From positions 684,001-748,000 of the forward strand of contig NZ_CAKAKL010000002.1 in the NCBI RefSeq assembly GCF_916619195.1: a DNA stretch of 64,000 bases, read 5' to 3'. The position numbers were made by a program, and so were the translations under genes. Positions 1-9,477 of this stretch are shown here, one piece after another. The notes below the pieces were generated by a model. That model was not told the DNA's origin. It saw only the letters and a program-made list of their open reading frames with translations, and searched no databases. Origin of the DNA: Inquilinus sp. Marseille-Q2685 (lineage in GTDB: Bacteria > Pseudomonadota > Alphaproteobacteria > DSM-16000 > Inquilinaceae). How positions within the stretch are numbered: position 1 is the first letter of the stretch; each line of letters starts with the position of its first letter.

Positions 1-7
1 CCCGGCC

Positions 8-202
8 ATGCTGGCGCCGGGCTGGCTGGTGGCCCAAGGCGTCGGCGAGCTGGAGGGCATCGGCGAGACCGAATGGATCGTCATGACCGGCGGCCCGCTT
101 CTGGCCGGCGCCCTGACCCTGGCGGTCTTCGCCAAGTTCGCGTCCCGCCGCGCCGTACCGGTCCGCGTCCGCCGCAACCGGACCGCCGGCGAGCAGGCCT
201 GA
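8..202 (+). CDS. small membrane protein, possibly 5'-partial
   Basis: I do not recognise a family. The 64-residue product has one hydrophobic stretch (about residues 23-42) followed by an Arg-rich tail, as in a single-pass membrane protein with a cytoplasmic basic end. The frame stays open to the left edge, so the true start may lie outside the window. The stop is 10 bases before the next small gene, which suggests one transcript. Confidence 0.4.
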   Translation: MLAPGWLVAQGVGELEGIGETEWIVMTGGPLLAGALTLAVFAKFASRRAVPVRVRRNRTAGEQA

Positions 203-212
203 GGAGGACGCC

Positions 213-482
213 ATGGGCCTGAGCGCTGCGAAACTCCTGATCATCGGCGCGGTCGTCGGCCTCCTGTTCCTGCCGATGCTGCTGCGCCAGGCACGATCGA
301 TCCCGGTGCTGCTGGAGCAGGCGCGCGCCGCCTTCGCGGGCGAGGACGCGGAGACGGCCGGCCATCGCCCGCAGGCGGCGGAGCCTGCCCGCCAGGCCCC
401 GCGCCCGGCCAGCTTCGCCGAGCGGCTGGGCCACGTCATCGGCCGGCTGCTGCAGCGCCTGGGCCTGTTCCGCGCCGGCTGA
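213..482 (+). CDS. small single-pass membrane protein
   Basis: An 89-residue protein of unknown family. The N-terminus (about residues 5-22) is a hydrophobic membrane anchor or uncleaved signal, followed by an Ala/Pro/Arg-rich linker and a short amphipathic C-terminus. A strong ribosome site (GAGGAGG) sits a few bases before the ATG. It lies 10 bases after the preceding small membrane ORF and is probably co-transcribed with it. No function can be assigned. Confidence 0.5.
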   Translation: MGLSAAKLLIIGAVVGLLFLPMLLRQARSIPVLLEQARAAFAGEDAETAGHRPQAAEPARQAPRPASFAERLGHVIGRLLQRLGLFRAG

Positions 483-584
483 GAGCCACCGCCGGGAACC
501 ATCTCCGGCCCGGCGCCGTTGATTTCCAGCCGACCCGCCCGGCATCTTGAGCCTTCCTGCCGGACGCACGGCTGGAGGTCGCCC

Positions 585-806
585 ATGCCCTCGACTGCGT
601 TGCTGCCCCTGATCGGCGCGCTCCTGGTCATCGCCGGCTTGGTGTATTCGGCCTTCCAGGCCATCTGGATCAGCCGGTTCAACCGCGAGAAGCGGTCCTT
701 CAGCCTGTGGGGCTTCGGGCTGAGGGCGAATTGGCCCGGCCTGGCGCTGATCGCCGCCGGCGCCATCCTGTTGCTGGCGCCCTCGGCGCTTCAGGGACCG
801 CAATGA
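585..806 (+). CDS. small two-helix membrane protein
   Basis: A 73-residue protein with two predicted membrane helices (about residues 5-25 and 50-68) separated by a short basic loop. An in-frame ATG 66 bases upstream exists, but the start chosen here has GGAGGT just before it and opens directly on the first helix. No family is recognised. It stands alone between the small membrane pair and the binding protein gene. Confidence 0.5.
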   Translation: MPSTALLPLIGALLVIAGLVYSAFQAIWISRFNREKRSFSLWGFGLRANWPGLALIAAGAILLLAPSALQGPQ

Positions 807-918
807 CCCCAGCTGGATCCGGGCACCCGCTGTTCCCCGCGGGACAGCCGGAGTTCCGCCCGCCTGCGTAAATGCAGGGGCCCGGCCGCCCGGCCGCGCC
901 ATCCATCGGGGGAAATCC

Positions 919-1884
919 ATGCCCATCATCCGTCGAACCCTGGCGGCCGGTGCCGCCCTGGCGTTCCTGTCCTCTGCTGCCCCCGCCGCCGACAAGGTCG
1001 CGGTGGCGGTCACCGCGGTCGTCGAGCACCCGCTGCTCGACGCCGTCCGCGACGGGGTGAAGGCGGCGCTGGAGGAGTCCGGCTACAAGGAGGGCGAGGC
1101 TCTCGTCTTCCAATACGAATCGGCGCAGGGCAGCCCGGCCACGGCAGCCCAGATCGCGCAGAAATATGTCGGTGAGGCGCCGGACGTGATCGTCGCGATC
1201 ACCACGCCCTCGGCCCAGGCCGCGGCGGCGGCGACGCGGGACATCCCGGTGGTGTTCGGCGCCGTCACCGACCCGGTCGCCGCCGGGCTGGTCGCCAGCC
1301 GCGAGCATCCCGGCGGGAACGTCACCGGCACGTCCGACGCCTTGCCCCTGGCCGATCACCTGGACCTGGTCCGGCAGATCGTGCCGGCGGTGAAGACGAT
1401 CGGCGTGGTCTTCAATCCGGCCGAGGCCAACAGCGTCTCGACCGTGGCGGCGCTGCGCGGGATGGCGCCGGAATGGGGCGTCGGCATCATTGATGCCGCG
1501 GCCACCAAGACGGCCGATGTCCGCGCCGCGGCACAGAGCCTGGTCGGCAAGGTCGACGCGATCTACGTCCCCACCGACAACACCGTCGCCACGGCGGTCG
1601 AGTCGGTGGTCGGGGTCGGACTCGAGAACCGGATCCCGGTCTTCGCCGCCGAGACCGAAAGCGTCGCCCGCGGCGCCGTCGCCGCGATCGGCTTCGACTA
1701 TTTCCAGCTCGGCCGCGAGACCGGAGCCATGGTCGTGCGGGTGCTGCGGGGCGAGAAGCCCGGGGACATGCCTGTGGTGAATGCCCGCGGCAGCGACCTG
1801 GTGGTCAACCTGGCATCGGCCGCGGCCATGGGCGTCACCGTTCCGCCGGCGCTGCTGAGCCAAGCCCGGAAGGTGATCCGATGA
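919..1884 (+). CDS. ABC transporter substrate-binding protein (TrpX/YqfB-like family)
   Basis: A 321-residue periplasmic binding protein of the ABC_sub_bind type. A cleavable signal peptide covers about residues 1-23 (cut near APAADK). The mature part has the family pattern: an N-terminal 'AVTAVVEHPLLDAVRDG' stretch, a central 'DVIVAITTPSAQAA' segment and a 'VFGAVTDPVAAGLV' loop. Members usually deliver a small organic ligand, in some cases an aromatic amino acid, to an inner-membrane permease. No permease or ATPase gene is next to it, so it is an orphan here. GGGGGAAATCC precedes the start. Confidence 0.8.
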   Translation: MPIIRRTLAAGAALAFLSSAAPAADKVAVAVTAVVEHPLLDAVRDGVKAALEESGYKEGEALVFQYESAQGSPATAAQIAQKYVGEAPDVIVAITTPSAQAAAAATRDIPVVFGAVTDPVAAGLVASREHPGGNVTGTSDALPLADHLDLVRQIVPAVKTIGVVFNPAEANSVSTVAALRGMAPEWGVGIIDAAATKTADVRAAAQSLVGKVDAIYVPTDNTVATAVESVVGVGLENRIPVFAAETESVARGAVAAIGFDYFQLGRETGAMVVRVLRGEKPGDMPVVNARGSDLVVNLASAAAMGVTVPPALLSQARKVIR

Positions 1885-1900
1885 GGCCCGTCCCTGCCCT

Positions 1901-2158
1901 CTACGCGTCCTGCGAAGCGTCGCTGCCGGCACGGCGGTGATAGAGGTCGAGCACCATCTCGCGGCCGGCCGGGCCCAGCAGTTCCAGCGCCGCCAACGGG
2001 TGGCGCTGCGGCTCCGGCAGCAGGTCGAGCCGGTTCAGCAGCAGCGCCACCGCGCAGGCGTCGCGCGGCGCCAGCAGGCGGATGTTGTCCGGATCCGACG
2101 TCGCCAGCCCGACCAGCCGGGCGAGATGGGCCACGTCGTCGTCGCTAGTGTTCGGCAT
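1901..2158 (-). CDS. small hypothetical protein, Leu/Asp-rich
   Basis: An 85-residue soluble protein with no recognised family. It looks all-helical, with alternating Leu and Arg/Asp. The reading frame is preceded by GGGAG eleven bases before the ATG. It converges on the binding-protein gene, with 16 bases between stops. No membrane segment or signal is visible. Confidence 0.45.
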   Translation of the reverse strand: MPNTSDDDVAHLARLVGLATSDPDNIRLLAPRDACAVALLLNRLDLLPEPQRHPLAALELLGPAGREMVLDLYHRRAGSDASQDA

Positions 2159-2304
2159 CGTCGTCTCCCAGAAGCACGGGCGAAAATCCTATAAACGATG
2201 TCGCATACGGGCCGGAATGCCTCATTCCCGACAAAATCGCGTGTGCCGCGATGGAAATCAGGCTAGGAGGGCGCGCATCGGATCCACAAGAAGAAGATCG
2301 AACC

Positions 2305-3681
2305 ATGGCCGCAGCACCGGAGGGCGGGCTCCACCAGGGCCTGCAGCAGCGCCACCTCAGCATGATCGCGATCGGCGGCGTCATCGGCGCCGGCCTGTTC
2401 GTCGGCTCCAGCTCCATCATCGGCACGGTCGGCCCGGGCGCCTTCCTGACCTATGCGGTCACCGGCGTGCTGATCATCATGGTGATGCGCATGCTGGGAG
2501 AGATGGCGGCGGCCAATCCCTCCACCGGCTCCTTCTCCGATTACGCCCGGCTGGCGCTGGGCGACTGGGCCGGCTTCACCGTGGCCTGGCTGTACTGGTA
2601 CTTCTGGGTGATCGTGGTCGGGTTCGAGGCGGTGGCCGGCGCCGGCCTCTTGCAGAAATGGCTGCCGGACGTGCCGCTGTGGGCGGCGTCGCTGGGCCTG
2701 CTGCTGCTGATGACCGCGACCAACCTCTATTCCGTCCGCTCCTTCGGCGAGTTCGAGTACTGGTTCGCCGGCATCAAGGTGGCGACCATCGTGGTCTTCC
2801 TGATCCTCGGCACCGTCTATGTGCTGGGGCTGTGGCCCGGCCGGGACATGGACTTCTCGAACCTGACGCCGGCGGCCGGCTTCCTGCCGAACGGCGTCGG
2901 GGCGATCTTCTCCGGCATCGTCGTGGTGGTGTTCTCGATGGTGGGGGCGGAGATCGCCACCATCGCCGCGGCCGAGGCCAAGGACCCGGAGCGCGCGGTG
3001 GTGCGCGCCACCCGCTCCGTCGTGGTCCGCATCCTGATCTTCTACATCGGCTCGGTGTTCCTGCTGGCCGTGATCCTGCCCTGGGACAGCCTGGCGCCGA
3101 AGCAGTCGCCCTTCGTCGTCGCCTTCGAACGGATGGGCATCCCCTGGGCCGGCGACCTGATGAACGCGGTGGTGCTGACCGCCGTGCTGTCCTGCCTGAA
3201 CTCCGGGCTCTACACCGCCTCGCGCATGCTGTTCGTGCTGGCCGGGCGGCGCGAGGCACCAGCCGCCCTCACCCGCACCACCAAGGGCGGCGTTCCGGCC
3301 CGGGCGATCCTGGCCTCGACCGTGATCGGCTACCTGTCGGTGATCGCCGCCTATGTCTCGCCGGACACGGTGTTCCTGTTCCTGCTGAACTCCTCCGGCG
3401 CCGTCATCCTGTTCGTCTATCTGATGATCGCCGTGTCGCAGCTGGTGCTGCGCCCGCGCACCCCGCCACAGCGGCTGCGGGTGAAGATGTGGCTCTTCCC
3501 GGCGCTCACGCTCCTCACCATCGCCGGCATGGTGGCGGTGCTGGTGGCGATGGGATTCCAGGCCGACACCCGGTCGCAGATCCTCCTCAGCCTGGCCTCG
3601 GCCGCCGTGGTGGTCGCGGCCTGGCTGGCGCGGCGCGCCGTGTTCGGGCGAAGCCCTCCGGTCCCGGCGGAGGCGCGCTGA
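2305..3681 (+). CDS. amino-acid permease (APC superfamily, AnsP/GabP-like)
   Basis: A 458-residue transporter with about 12 membrane helices. The first helix carries the family hallmark 'IAIGGVIGAGLFVGS', the unwound substrate-binding helix of APC carriers, and 'VVVVFSMVGAEIATIAAAEAKDPERAV' marks helix 6 and its loop. Such carriers import amino acids or GABA with protons across the inner membrane. An upstream in-frame ATG at 2251 would add 18 residues; I prefer 2305 because family members start shortly before the first helix. Its stop codon directly abuts the stop of the convergent DUF4189 gene. Confidence 0.85.
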   Translation: MAAAPEGGLHQGLQQRHLSMIAIGGVIGAGLFVGSSSIIGTVGPGAFLTYAVTGVLIIMVMRMLGEMAAANPSTGSFSDYARLALGDWAGFTVAWLYWYFWVIVVGFEAVAGAGLLQKWLPDVPLWAASLGLLLLMTATNLYSVRSFGEFEYWFAGIKVATIVVFLILGTVYVLGLWPGRDMDFSNLTPAAGFLPNGVGAIFSGIVVVVFSMVGAEIATIAAAEAKDPERAVVRATRSVVVRILIFYIGSVFLLAVILPWDSLAPKQSPFVVAFERMGIPWAGDLMNAVVLTAVLSCLNSGLYTASRMLFVLAGRREAPAALTRTTKGGVPARAILASTVIGYLSVIAAYVSPDTVFLFLLNSSGAVILFVYLMIAVSQLVLRPRTPPQRLRVKMWLFPALTLLTIAGMVAVLVAMGFQADTRSQILLSLASAAVVVAAWLARRAVFGRSPPVPAEAR

Positions 3682-4647
3682 TCAACCTCCGCCTGCAGGA
3701 GCGGCCGCGGCGTCGGGATTGGAGGCGGGATAGCGCCGGCCGGAACAGCGCACTCCGGCCTCGCAGGCGCCATACTCTCCGGTGCATTGCGCCTTCGCCC
3801 TGGCCTTGGCGACGGCGGGGTCCGTGTTGACCACGACCTCGTAGACGGGCCGGCCGTCGGTGGGCCAGGCGATGCCGGCACAGCTGCTCTCGAAGACCTG
3901 CACGATCTTGCAGCCGGTGCATTTCGACAGGGCCACCCGCTCGGCCGACCGCCGGTCCGGCAGGCCGTAGCCGCCCCGGATGTCGTGGCCATCCGACGCC
4001 ACCGCGCCCCAGTACTCGCGATCGACGATCTCGGCCGACATCTCCTCGATCTCGTCCACGGTCGCGGTCCTGGCCGGCTCGTTGTCCTCCGCCGTGAACG
4101 AGGCGCCGGAGCAGACCGGCGGCACCCACAGGCGGCAGATGGTGTACGCTCCGGCGCCCGCCTTCTCGCAGGCGTCGAGGGCATCCTTCGCCGCGCCGCG
4201 CCAGGACGTGCCGTAGCCGGTGATCGTCTGGCCGGTCTGGGTCACCGCGACGGCGCCGCACTGGTTGCCGAACCAGCCGAGCGATTTGCAGCGCTGCCCG
4301 GTCGCCCTGCCGCAGTTCTCGATCGCAGCCTGCTCGGCCTCCTGCTCGCTGCCGTAGAAGGTCGACCAGAACAGCTGCCGATGGCCGGGGTCCGTGGCAA
4401 AGGCTCCATAGCCGTCGGGCGGGGGCGCGGATTGGGAGGGCCCCTGATGGACGGGATCGGGGTAGCGGGAGCCCGGCAGACAGTTGATCCTGAGCTGCAG
4501 CGTGCCGTTGGCGGGGTCGGTGTACTGCTCCGGCACCGGCATCGACCCTTCCGGGCAGCCGTCCTCGGCCTGCGCCTCACCATGCGCCAGCGCCACGCCC
4601 AGCAGGGCGGCCACGACGGCGAGCCCCTTCAAGATTCCGCGACCCAC
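3682..4647 (-). CDS. secreted protein with two tandem DUF4189 domains
   Basis: A 321-residue exported protein. The GTG start has GGGGGAGAGG upstream and opens on a signal peptide (cut near GEAQA-ED). The mature protein holds two copies of a Cys-rich module: the first around 'FATDPGHRQLFWSTF' to 'CGAVAV', the second around 'EYWGAVASDG' to 'CAGIAWPTDGRPVYEV'. Both resemble DUF4189, a domain of unknown function found in secreted bacterial proteins. The many paired cysteines suggest disulphides in the periplasm or outside. The C-terminus is an Ala/Pro/Gly tail. The open frame extends another 71 codons upstream, but that part has no protein-like features and crosses the ilvC terminator. Confidence 0.65.
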   Translation of the reverse strand: MGRGILKGLAVVAALLGVALAHGEAQAEDGCPEGSMPVPEQYTDPANGTLQLRINCLPGSRYPDPVHQGPSQSAPPPDGYGAFATDPGHRQLFWSTFYGSEQEAEQAAIENCGRATGQRCKSLGWFGNQCGAVAVTQTGQTITGYGTSWRGAAKDALDACEKAGAGAYTICRLWVPPVCSGASFTAEDNEPARTATVDEIEEMSAEIVDREYWGAVASDGHDIRGGYGLPDRRSAERVALSKCTGCKIVQVFESSCAGIAWPTDGRPVYEVVVNTDPAVAKARAKAQCTGEYGACEAGVRCSGRRYPASNPDAAAAPAGGG

Positions 4648-4770
4648 TCTTCCCTCTCCCCCTTCATTCGCCCTTCCATCGCACGGCGCCACCACACGAC
4701 GGTTAGGCACCGCCCGTGGCAAACCGGAGGCCGCGCCGCGGCAGGCTTCGGGCCTCGGCTCCGACAAAGA

Positions 4771-4796
4771 GAAAGGGCCCTCGAAGGGGCCCTTTC
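4771..4796 (-). terminator. intrinsic terminator of ilvC
   Basis: A perfect 10-base stem (GAAAGGGCCC pairing with GGGCCCTTTC) with a 6-base loop. It lies 22 bases past the ilvC stop and is followed, in the ilvC direction, by TCTTTGT. Confidence 0.8.
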
Positions 4797-4817
4797 CGTT
4801 TCCGAATTGCGTCCGGA

Positions 4818-5849
<1,032 letters not shown>

Positions 5850-5925
5850 TCACACAGGGCCGGGCGGCCCGGCCTTTCTCAACGATGACGGGAACCGCCG
5901 GCTGCTGGCAACCGGCAGCAATGGT

Positions 5926-6450
5926 TCAGACGGCGGTCAGGAGCCCTTCGGGCCCCCGGGCGATGGCGACGACGCCGGTCCGGCTGACATCGACGAGCCC
6001 GAGCGGCACCATCAGCTGGATGAAGGCGTCGATCTTCTGGGACGATCCGGTGACCTCGAAGACGAAGCTCTCGGTCGTCGAATCCACGGCCCGGGCCCGG
6101 AACACGTCGGCGATGCGCAGGCTCTCGATGCGCTTGTCGCCGCTGCCCCGGACCTTGACCAGGGCCAGCTCGCGCTCCACGGCCGGGCCGTCCAGCGTCA
6201 GGTCGTGCACGCTGTGAACCAGCACCAGCCGGTCCAGCTGGGCCTTGATCTGCTCGATGATCATCGGCGTGCCGGAGGTGACGACGGTGATGCGCGACAG
6301 GTCCCGCGCCGCGTCGACCTCGGCCACGGTCAGGCTCTCGATGTTGTAGCCGCGGCCGGAGAACAGGCCGATGACGCGGGCGAGAGCGCCCGGCTCGTTG
6401 TCCACCAGCACGGCGATGGTATGGGTTTCGATCTGGGTCTGCGGGGTCAT
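5926..6450 (-). CDS. ilvN: acetolactate synthase small (regulatory) subunit
   Basis: The 174-residue regulatory subunit has an N-terminal ACT domain ('HTIAVLVDNEPGALARVIGLF', residues 9-30 region) that binds valine for feedback inhibition. A C-terminal ACT-like half ends in 'VDVSRTGVVAIARGPEGL'. It binds and activates the IlvB catalytic subunit. An alternative GTG start at 6471 would add 7 residues; the ATG at 6450 fits family N-termini better. It sits between ilvB and ilvC in the same direction, 82 bases after ilvB. Confidence 0.93.
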   Translation of the reverse strand: MTPQTQIETHTIAVLVDNEPGALARVIGLFSGRGYNIESLTVAEVDAARDLSRITVVTSGTPMIIEQIKAQLDRLVLVHSVHDLTLDGPAVERELALVKVRGSGDKRIESLRIADVFRARAVDSTTESFVFEVTGSSQKIDAFIQLMVPLGLVDVSRTGVVAIARGPEGLLTAV

Positions 6451-6532
6451 GGTCGATCCGGGGAAGGTCACGAGACGAGAGTCGCGGCCACCCTCTGGTC
6501 GGATGGCCGCGGCGAAGGGCGTCGTCCGCGCC

Positions 6533-8305
6533 TTATACGAGCACCATCCCCTCCTCCGAGGTCGGCTTCGCGGCCTGGTCGCTCGGCCCCAGCAGGATCT
6601 CGTTGTGGGCGGCCCCGCCCGGGATCATCGGGAAGCAGTTCTCCATCTTGGAGACCTGCATGTCGACGACCACCGGTCCCTTGATCCGCAGCATCTCGCG
6701 GATCACGTCGTCGGCCTCGCCCATGCAGGTGGCGCGGAGGCCGGTCAGGCCGAAGGCCTCGGCCAGCTTGACGAAGTCCGGCAACGCCTCGGAGTAGCTC
6801 TCGGAATAGCGCTCCCCGTGCAGCAGCTCCTGCCACTGCCGCACCATGCCCATCCAGAAGTTGTTGACGATGAAGATCTTCACCGGCAGCCGGTACTGGG
6901 CGATGGTCGACAGCTCCTGGATGTTCATCAGCGGCGAGGCCTCGCCGCCGACATCGATCACCAGCGCCTCGGGATGCGCGATCTGCACCCCGACCGCGGC
7001 CGGCAGGCCGTAGCCCATGGTGCCGAGCCCGCCCGAGGTCATCCAGCGGTTCGGCTTCTGGAACGGGATCAGCTGCGCCGCCCACATCTGGTGCTGGCCG
7101 ACCTCGGTGGTGATGTAGACGTCGTCGCGGTCGGCGGTCAGTTCGCCCAGGCGCTTGATCGCGTATTGCGGCTTGATGATCGCCTCATGCGACCGGTCCT
7201 GCGCGAACTGCAGGCAGTTGCGGGCCTGCCACTGCCTGATCTGGCCCCACCAGCCGGCGATCGCCTTCTCGCGCGGCTTGTACCCCCGGCGCTTCCAGAC
7301 CTCGACCATCGCCCGGATCACCTTGCCGGCGTCGCCGACGATCGGCAGGTCGACATGGACGTTCTTGTTGATCGAGGATGGGTCGATGTCGACATGGATC
7401 TTGGTCGACCCCGGCGAGAAGGCACTGATCTTGCCGGTCACCCGGTCGTCGAAGCGCGAGCCCAGCGCGACCATCAGGTCGGCGCCGTGCATCGCCAGAT
7501 TGGCCTCGTAGGTGCCGTGCATGCCGACCATGCCGAGGAACCGCGGGTCGGAGGCCGGCAGGGCGCCCAGGCCCAGCAGGGTCGAGGTGCAGGGGAAGCC
7601 GGTCAGCTCCACCAGCTCGCGCAGCGCCGCCGACGCGTCGGGGCCGGAGTTGATGATGCCGCCGCCGGTGTACAGGATCGGCCGCTCGGCCTTGGCCATC
7701 AGCTCGACCGCCTGCTCGATGAGATCGGCATCGGGCTCGGTCCGCGGCCGGTAGGTGCGGTGCTCGACATGCTCGGGCGGGGTGTAGACGCCCTCGGCGA
7801 ACTGCACGTCCTTCGGCAGGTCGATCACCACCGGGCCGGGCCGGCCGCTGCGGGCGACGTAGAACGCCTCGTGCAGCGTGCGGGCGACGGCGTTGGCGTC
7901 CTTCACCAGGTAGTTGTGCTTGGTGCAGGGCCGGGTGATGCCGGTCGTGTCGGCTTCCTGGAACGCGTCGTTGCCGATCAGATGGGTCGGCACCTGCCCG
8001 GTCAGGCAGACGATCGGGATCGAATCCATCAGCGCGTCGGTCAGGCCGGTGACCGCGTTGGTCGCGCCCGGGCCGGAGGTTACGAGGACGACGCCGACCT
8101 TCCCGGTCGAGCGGGCATATCCTTCCGCTGCGTGCACCGCCGCCTGCTCGTGCCGGACCAGGATGTGGCGGATCGCGTTCTGCTTGAAGATCGCGTCGTA
8201 GATCGGAAGGACAGCACCGCCCGGATATCCGAAGATAACCTCTACGCCCTGGTCCCGAAGGGCACGCAGGACGATTTCGGCTCCGGTCAGCGTTTCTGTC
8301 GACAT
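6533..8305 (-). CDS. ilvB: acetolactate synthase large (catalytic) subunit
   Basis: A 590-residue ThDP-dependent enzyme that condenses pyruvate with pyruvate or 2-ketobutyrate. The N-terminal ThDP pyrimidine domain includes 'FGYPGGAVLPIYDA' and the catalytic Glu in 'HEQAAVHAAEGYARS'. The central FAD domain and C-terminal ThDP pyrophosphate domain follow. The cofactor metal motif reads 'VGGEASPLMN...IVNN', with Glu where many homologues have Asp in GDG; from memory a Glu variant is usual in alphaproteobacterial IlvB. First gene of the operon, 92 bases after miaA. Confidence 0.95.
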   Translation of the reverse strand: MSTETLTGAEIVLRALRDQGVEVIFGYPGGAVLPIYDAIFKQNAIRHILVRHEQAAVHAAEGYARSTGKVGVVLVTSGPGATNAVTGLTDALMDSIPIVCLTGQVPTHLIGNDAFQEADTTGITRPCTKHNYLVKDANAVARTLHEAFYVARSGRPGPVVIDLPKDVQFAEGVYTPPEHVEHRTYRPRTEPDADLIEQAVELMAKAERPILYTGGGIINSGPDASAALRELVELTGFPCTSTLLGLGALPASDPRFLGMVGMHGTYEANLAMHGADLMVALGSRFDDRVTGKISAFSPGSTKIHVDIDPSSINKNVHVDLPIVGDAGKVIRAMVEVWKRRGYKPREKAIAGWWGQIRQWQARNCLQFAQDRSHEAIIKPQYAIKRLGELTADRDDVYITTEVGQHQMWAAQLIPFQKPNRWMTSGGLGTMGYGLPAAVGVQIAHPEALVIDVGGEASPLMNIQELSTIAQYRLPVKIFIVNNFWMGMVRQWQELLHGERYSESYSEALPDFVKLAEAFGLTGLRATCMGEADDVIREMLRIKGPVVVDMQVSKMENCFPMIPGGAAHNEILLGPSDQAAKPTSEEGMVLV

Positions 8306-8320
8306 CGTAACCTCGGTATT

Positions 8321-8339
8321 GCGGCCCCCTCCGGGCCGC
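8321..8339 (-). promoter_or_regulatory. hairpin in the ilvB leader
   Basis: GCGGCCC and GGGCCGC form a 7-base GC stem with a 5-base loop, 15 bases before the ilvB start codon. The imperfect palindrome ACGTTCAACGTT lies next to it (8341-8352). It could be a weak terminator after miaA or part of an ilv leader control structure. I could not identify a leader peptide rich in branched-chain codons. Confidence 0.3.
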
Positions 8340-8397
8340 GACGTTCAACGTTGGGGATCAACGAGGGTCGGCAAGCTAGACGGCGGAATCCGAGAGG

Positions 8398-9366
8398 TCA
8401 ACCGGAATTGCGAAGAAAAGACAAAGTTTCGGATGCAATTTTTTCCGAATATTGCGCGCGAGCGACATGGCTGCGTTGCACCCTTGCGCCCGCAACCGGG
8501 ATCTGGTGCCGGAACCAGGTGGTCTGGCGCTTGGCCAGGTTGCGCGTCGCCTGCTGCGCCCGGGCGATCGCGGTCTCGAGATCGGTCTCGCCGCGCAGAT
8601 GCGCCGCCAGCTCCGGCACCCCGACCGCCTTCATCGCCGGCAGCTCCGGGTCGAGATCCAGCGCCAGCAGCGCCCGCGCCTCCTCCAGCGCCCCGGCGGC
8701 AACCATGGCGCGGAAGCGGCCGTTGCAGGCGGCGTAGAGCGCGTCGCGTGGCGGCGCCAGCACGATCCAGTCGAACACCATGCCGGGCGGCGGGCCGGCC
8801 CCCGCCTCCTGCTGCCAGTCGGCGAGCGAGCGGTTGGTCGCCACCATCACCTCCCAGGCCCGGATCAGCCGCTGCGTGTCGCCGGGGGCGAGACGCCGGG
8901 CCATCTTCGGGTCCCAGCGCATCAGCTCGGCATGGAAGGCCTCCCCGCCCAGGCTCTCGTGCAGCTCGACCGTGGCGCGGCGGATCTCCTCCGGCACCGG
9001 CGGGGTCGGGCTCCACCCATCGGTCAAAGCGCGGCGGGAGAGGCCGGGGCCGCCGACCACGATCGGCCGCCTGCCGGCCTTCTGCGCCAGCCCGATCTCG
9101 GCCAGCGCCATGTCGCACCAGGCGGCGGCCGAGCAGCGCGTCGCCGCCGGCAGCACGCCGTAGAGCCGGTGCGGCGCCCGCGCCAGGTCGGCCGGGCCGG
9201 GCCGGGCGGTCAGGATCGCCAGCTCGGCATAGACCTGCATGCTGTCGGCATTGATCACCACGCCGTCCAGCGCCTCGGCCAGGTCCAGCGCCAGCGCCGA
9301 TTTGCCGCTGGCCGTCGGTCCGCCGACGACGATCACGGCAGGTGTATCGGACGCGGTCATCGTCAT
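8398..9366 (-). CDS. miaA: tRNA dimethylallyltransferase
   Basis: A 322-residue enzyme that transfers a dimethylallyl group to N6 of A37 in tRNAs reading UNN codons. The P-loop 'GGPTASGKSALALDLA' (residues 15-30) and the following 'INADSMQVYAEL' and 'ATRNLAKRQTTWFRHQ' segments are family signatures. It lies directly upstream of ilvB on the same strand and is divergent from the metallopeptidase gene, with a 111-base shared upstream region. Confidence 0.95.
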   Translation of the reverse strand: MTMTASDTPAVIVVGGPTASGKSALALDLAEALDGVVINADSMQVYAELAILTARPGPADLARAPHRLYGVLPAATRCSAAAWCDMALAEIGLAQKAGRRPIVVGGPGLSRRALTDGWSPTPPVPEEIRRATVELHESLGGEAFHAELMRWDPKMARRLAPGDTQRLIRAWEVMVATNRSLADWQQEAGAGPPPGMVFDWIVLAPPRDALYAACNGRFRAMVAAGALEEARALLALDLDPELPAMKAVGVPELAAHLRGETDLETAIARAQQATRNLAKRQTTWFRHQIPVAGARVQRSHVARAQYSEKIASETLSFLRNSG

Positions 9367-9477
9367 CGCTCACCTCGCTCCCGCGCCCGCGGGGCAGGCC
9401 GCCTCGGCGCAATGCGCGGGAACATATCGTCCATCTTCCTATTAGTCTTGCACCGCGGACGGCTCCCGGGGGACGCG

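Noticed and set aside
6371-8737. 788-codon open frame on the plus strand across ilvN, ilvB and the miaA end
   Set aside because: It is antisense to strongly conserved ilv genes, is His/Arg/Gln-rich like other GC-driven antisense frames, and has no family signature.
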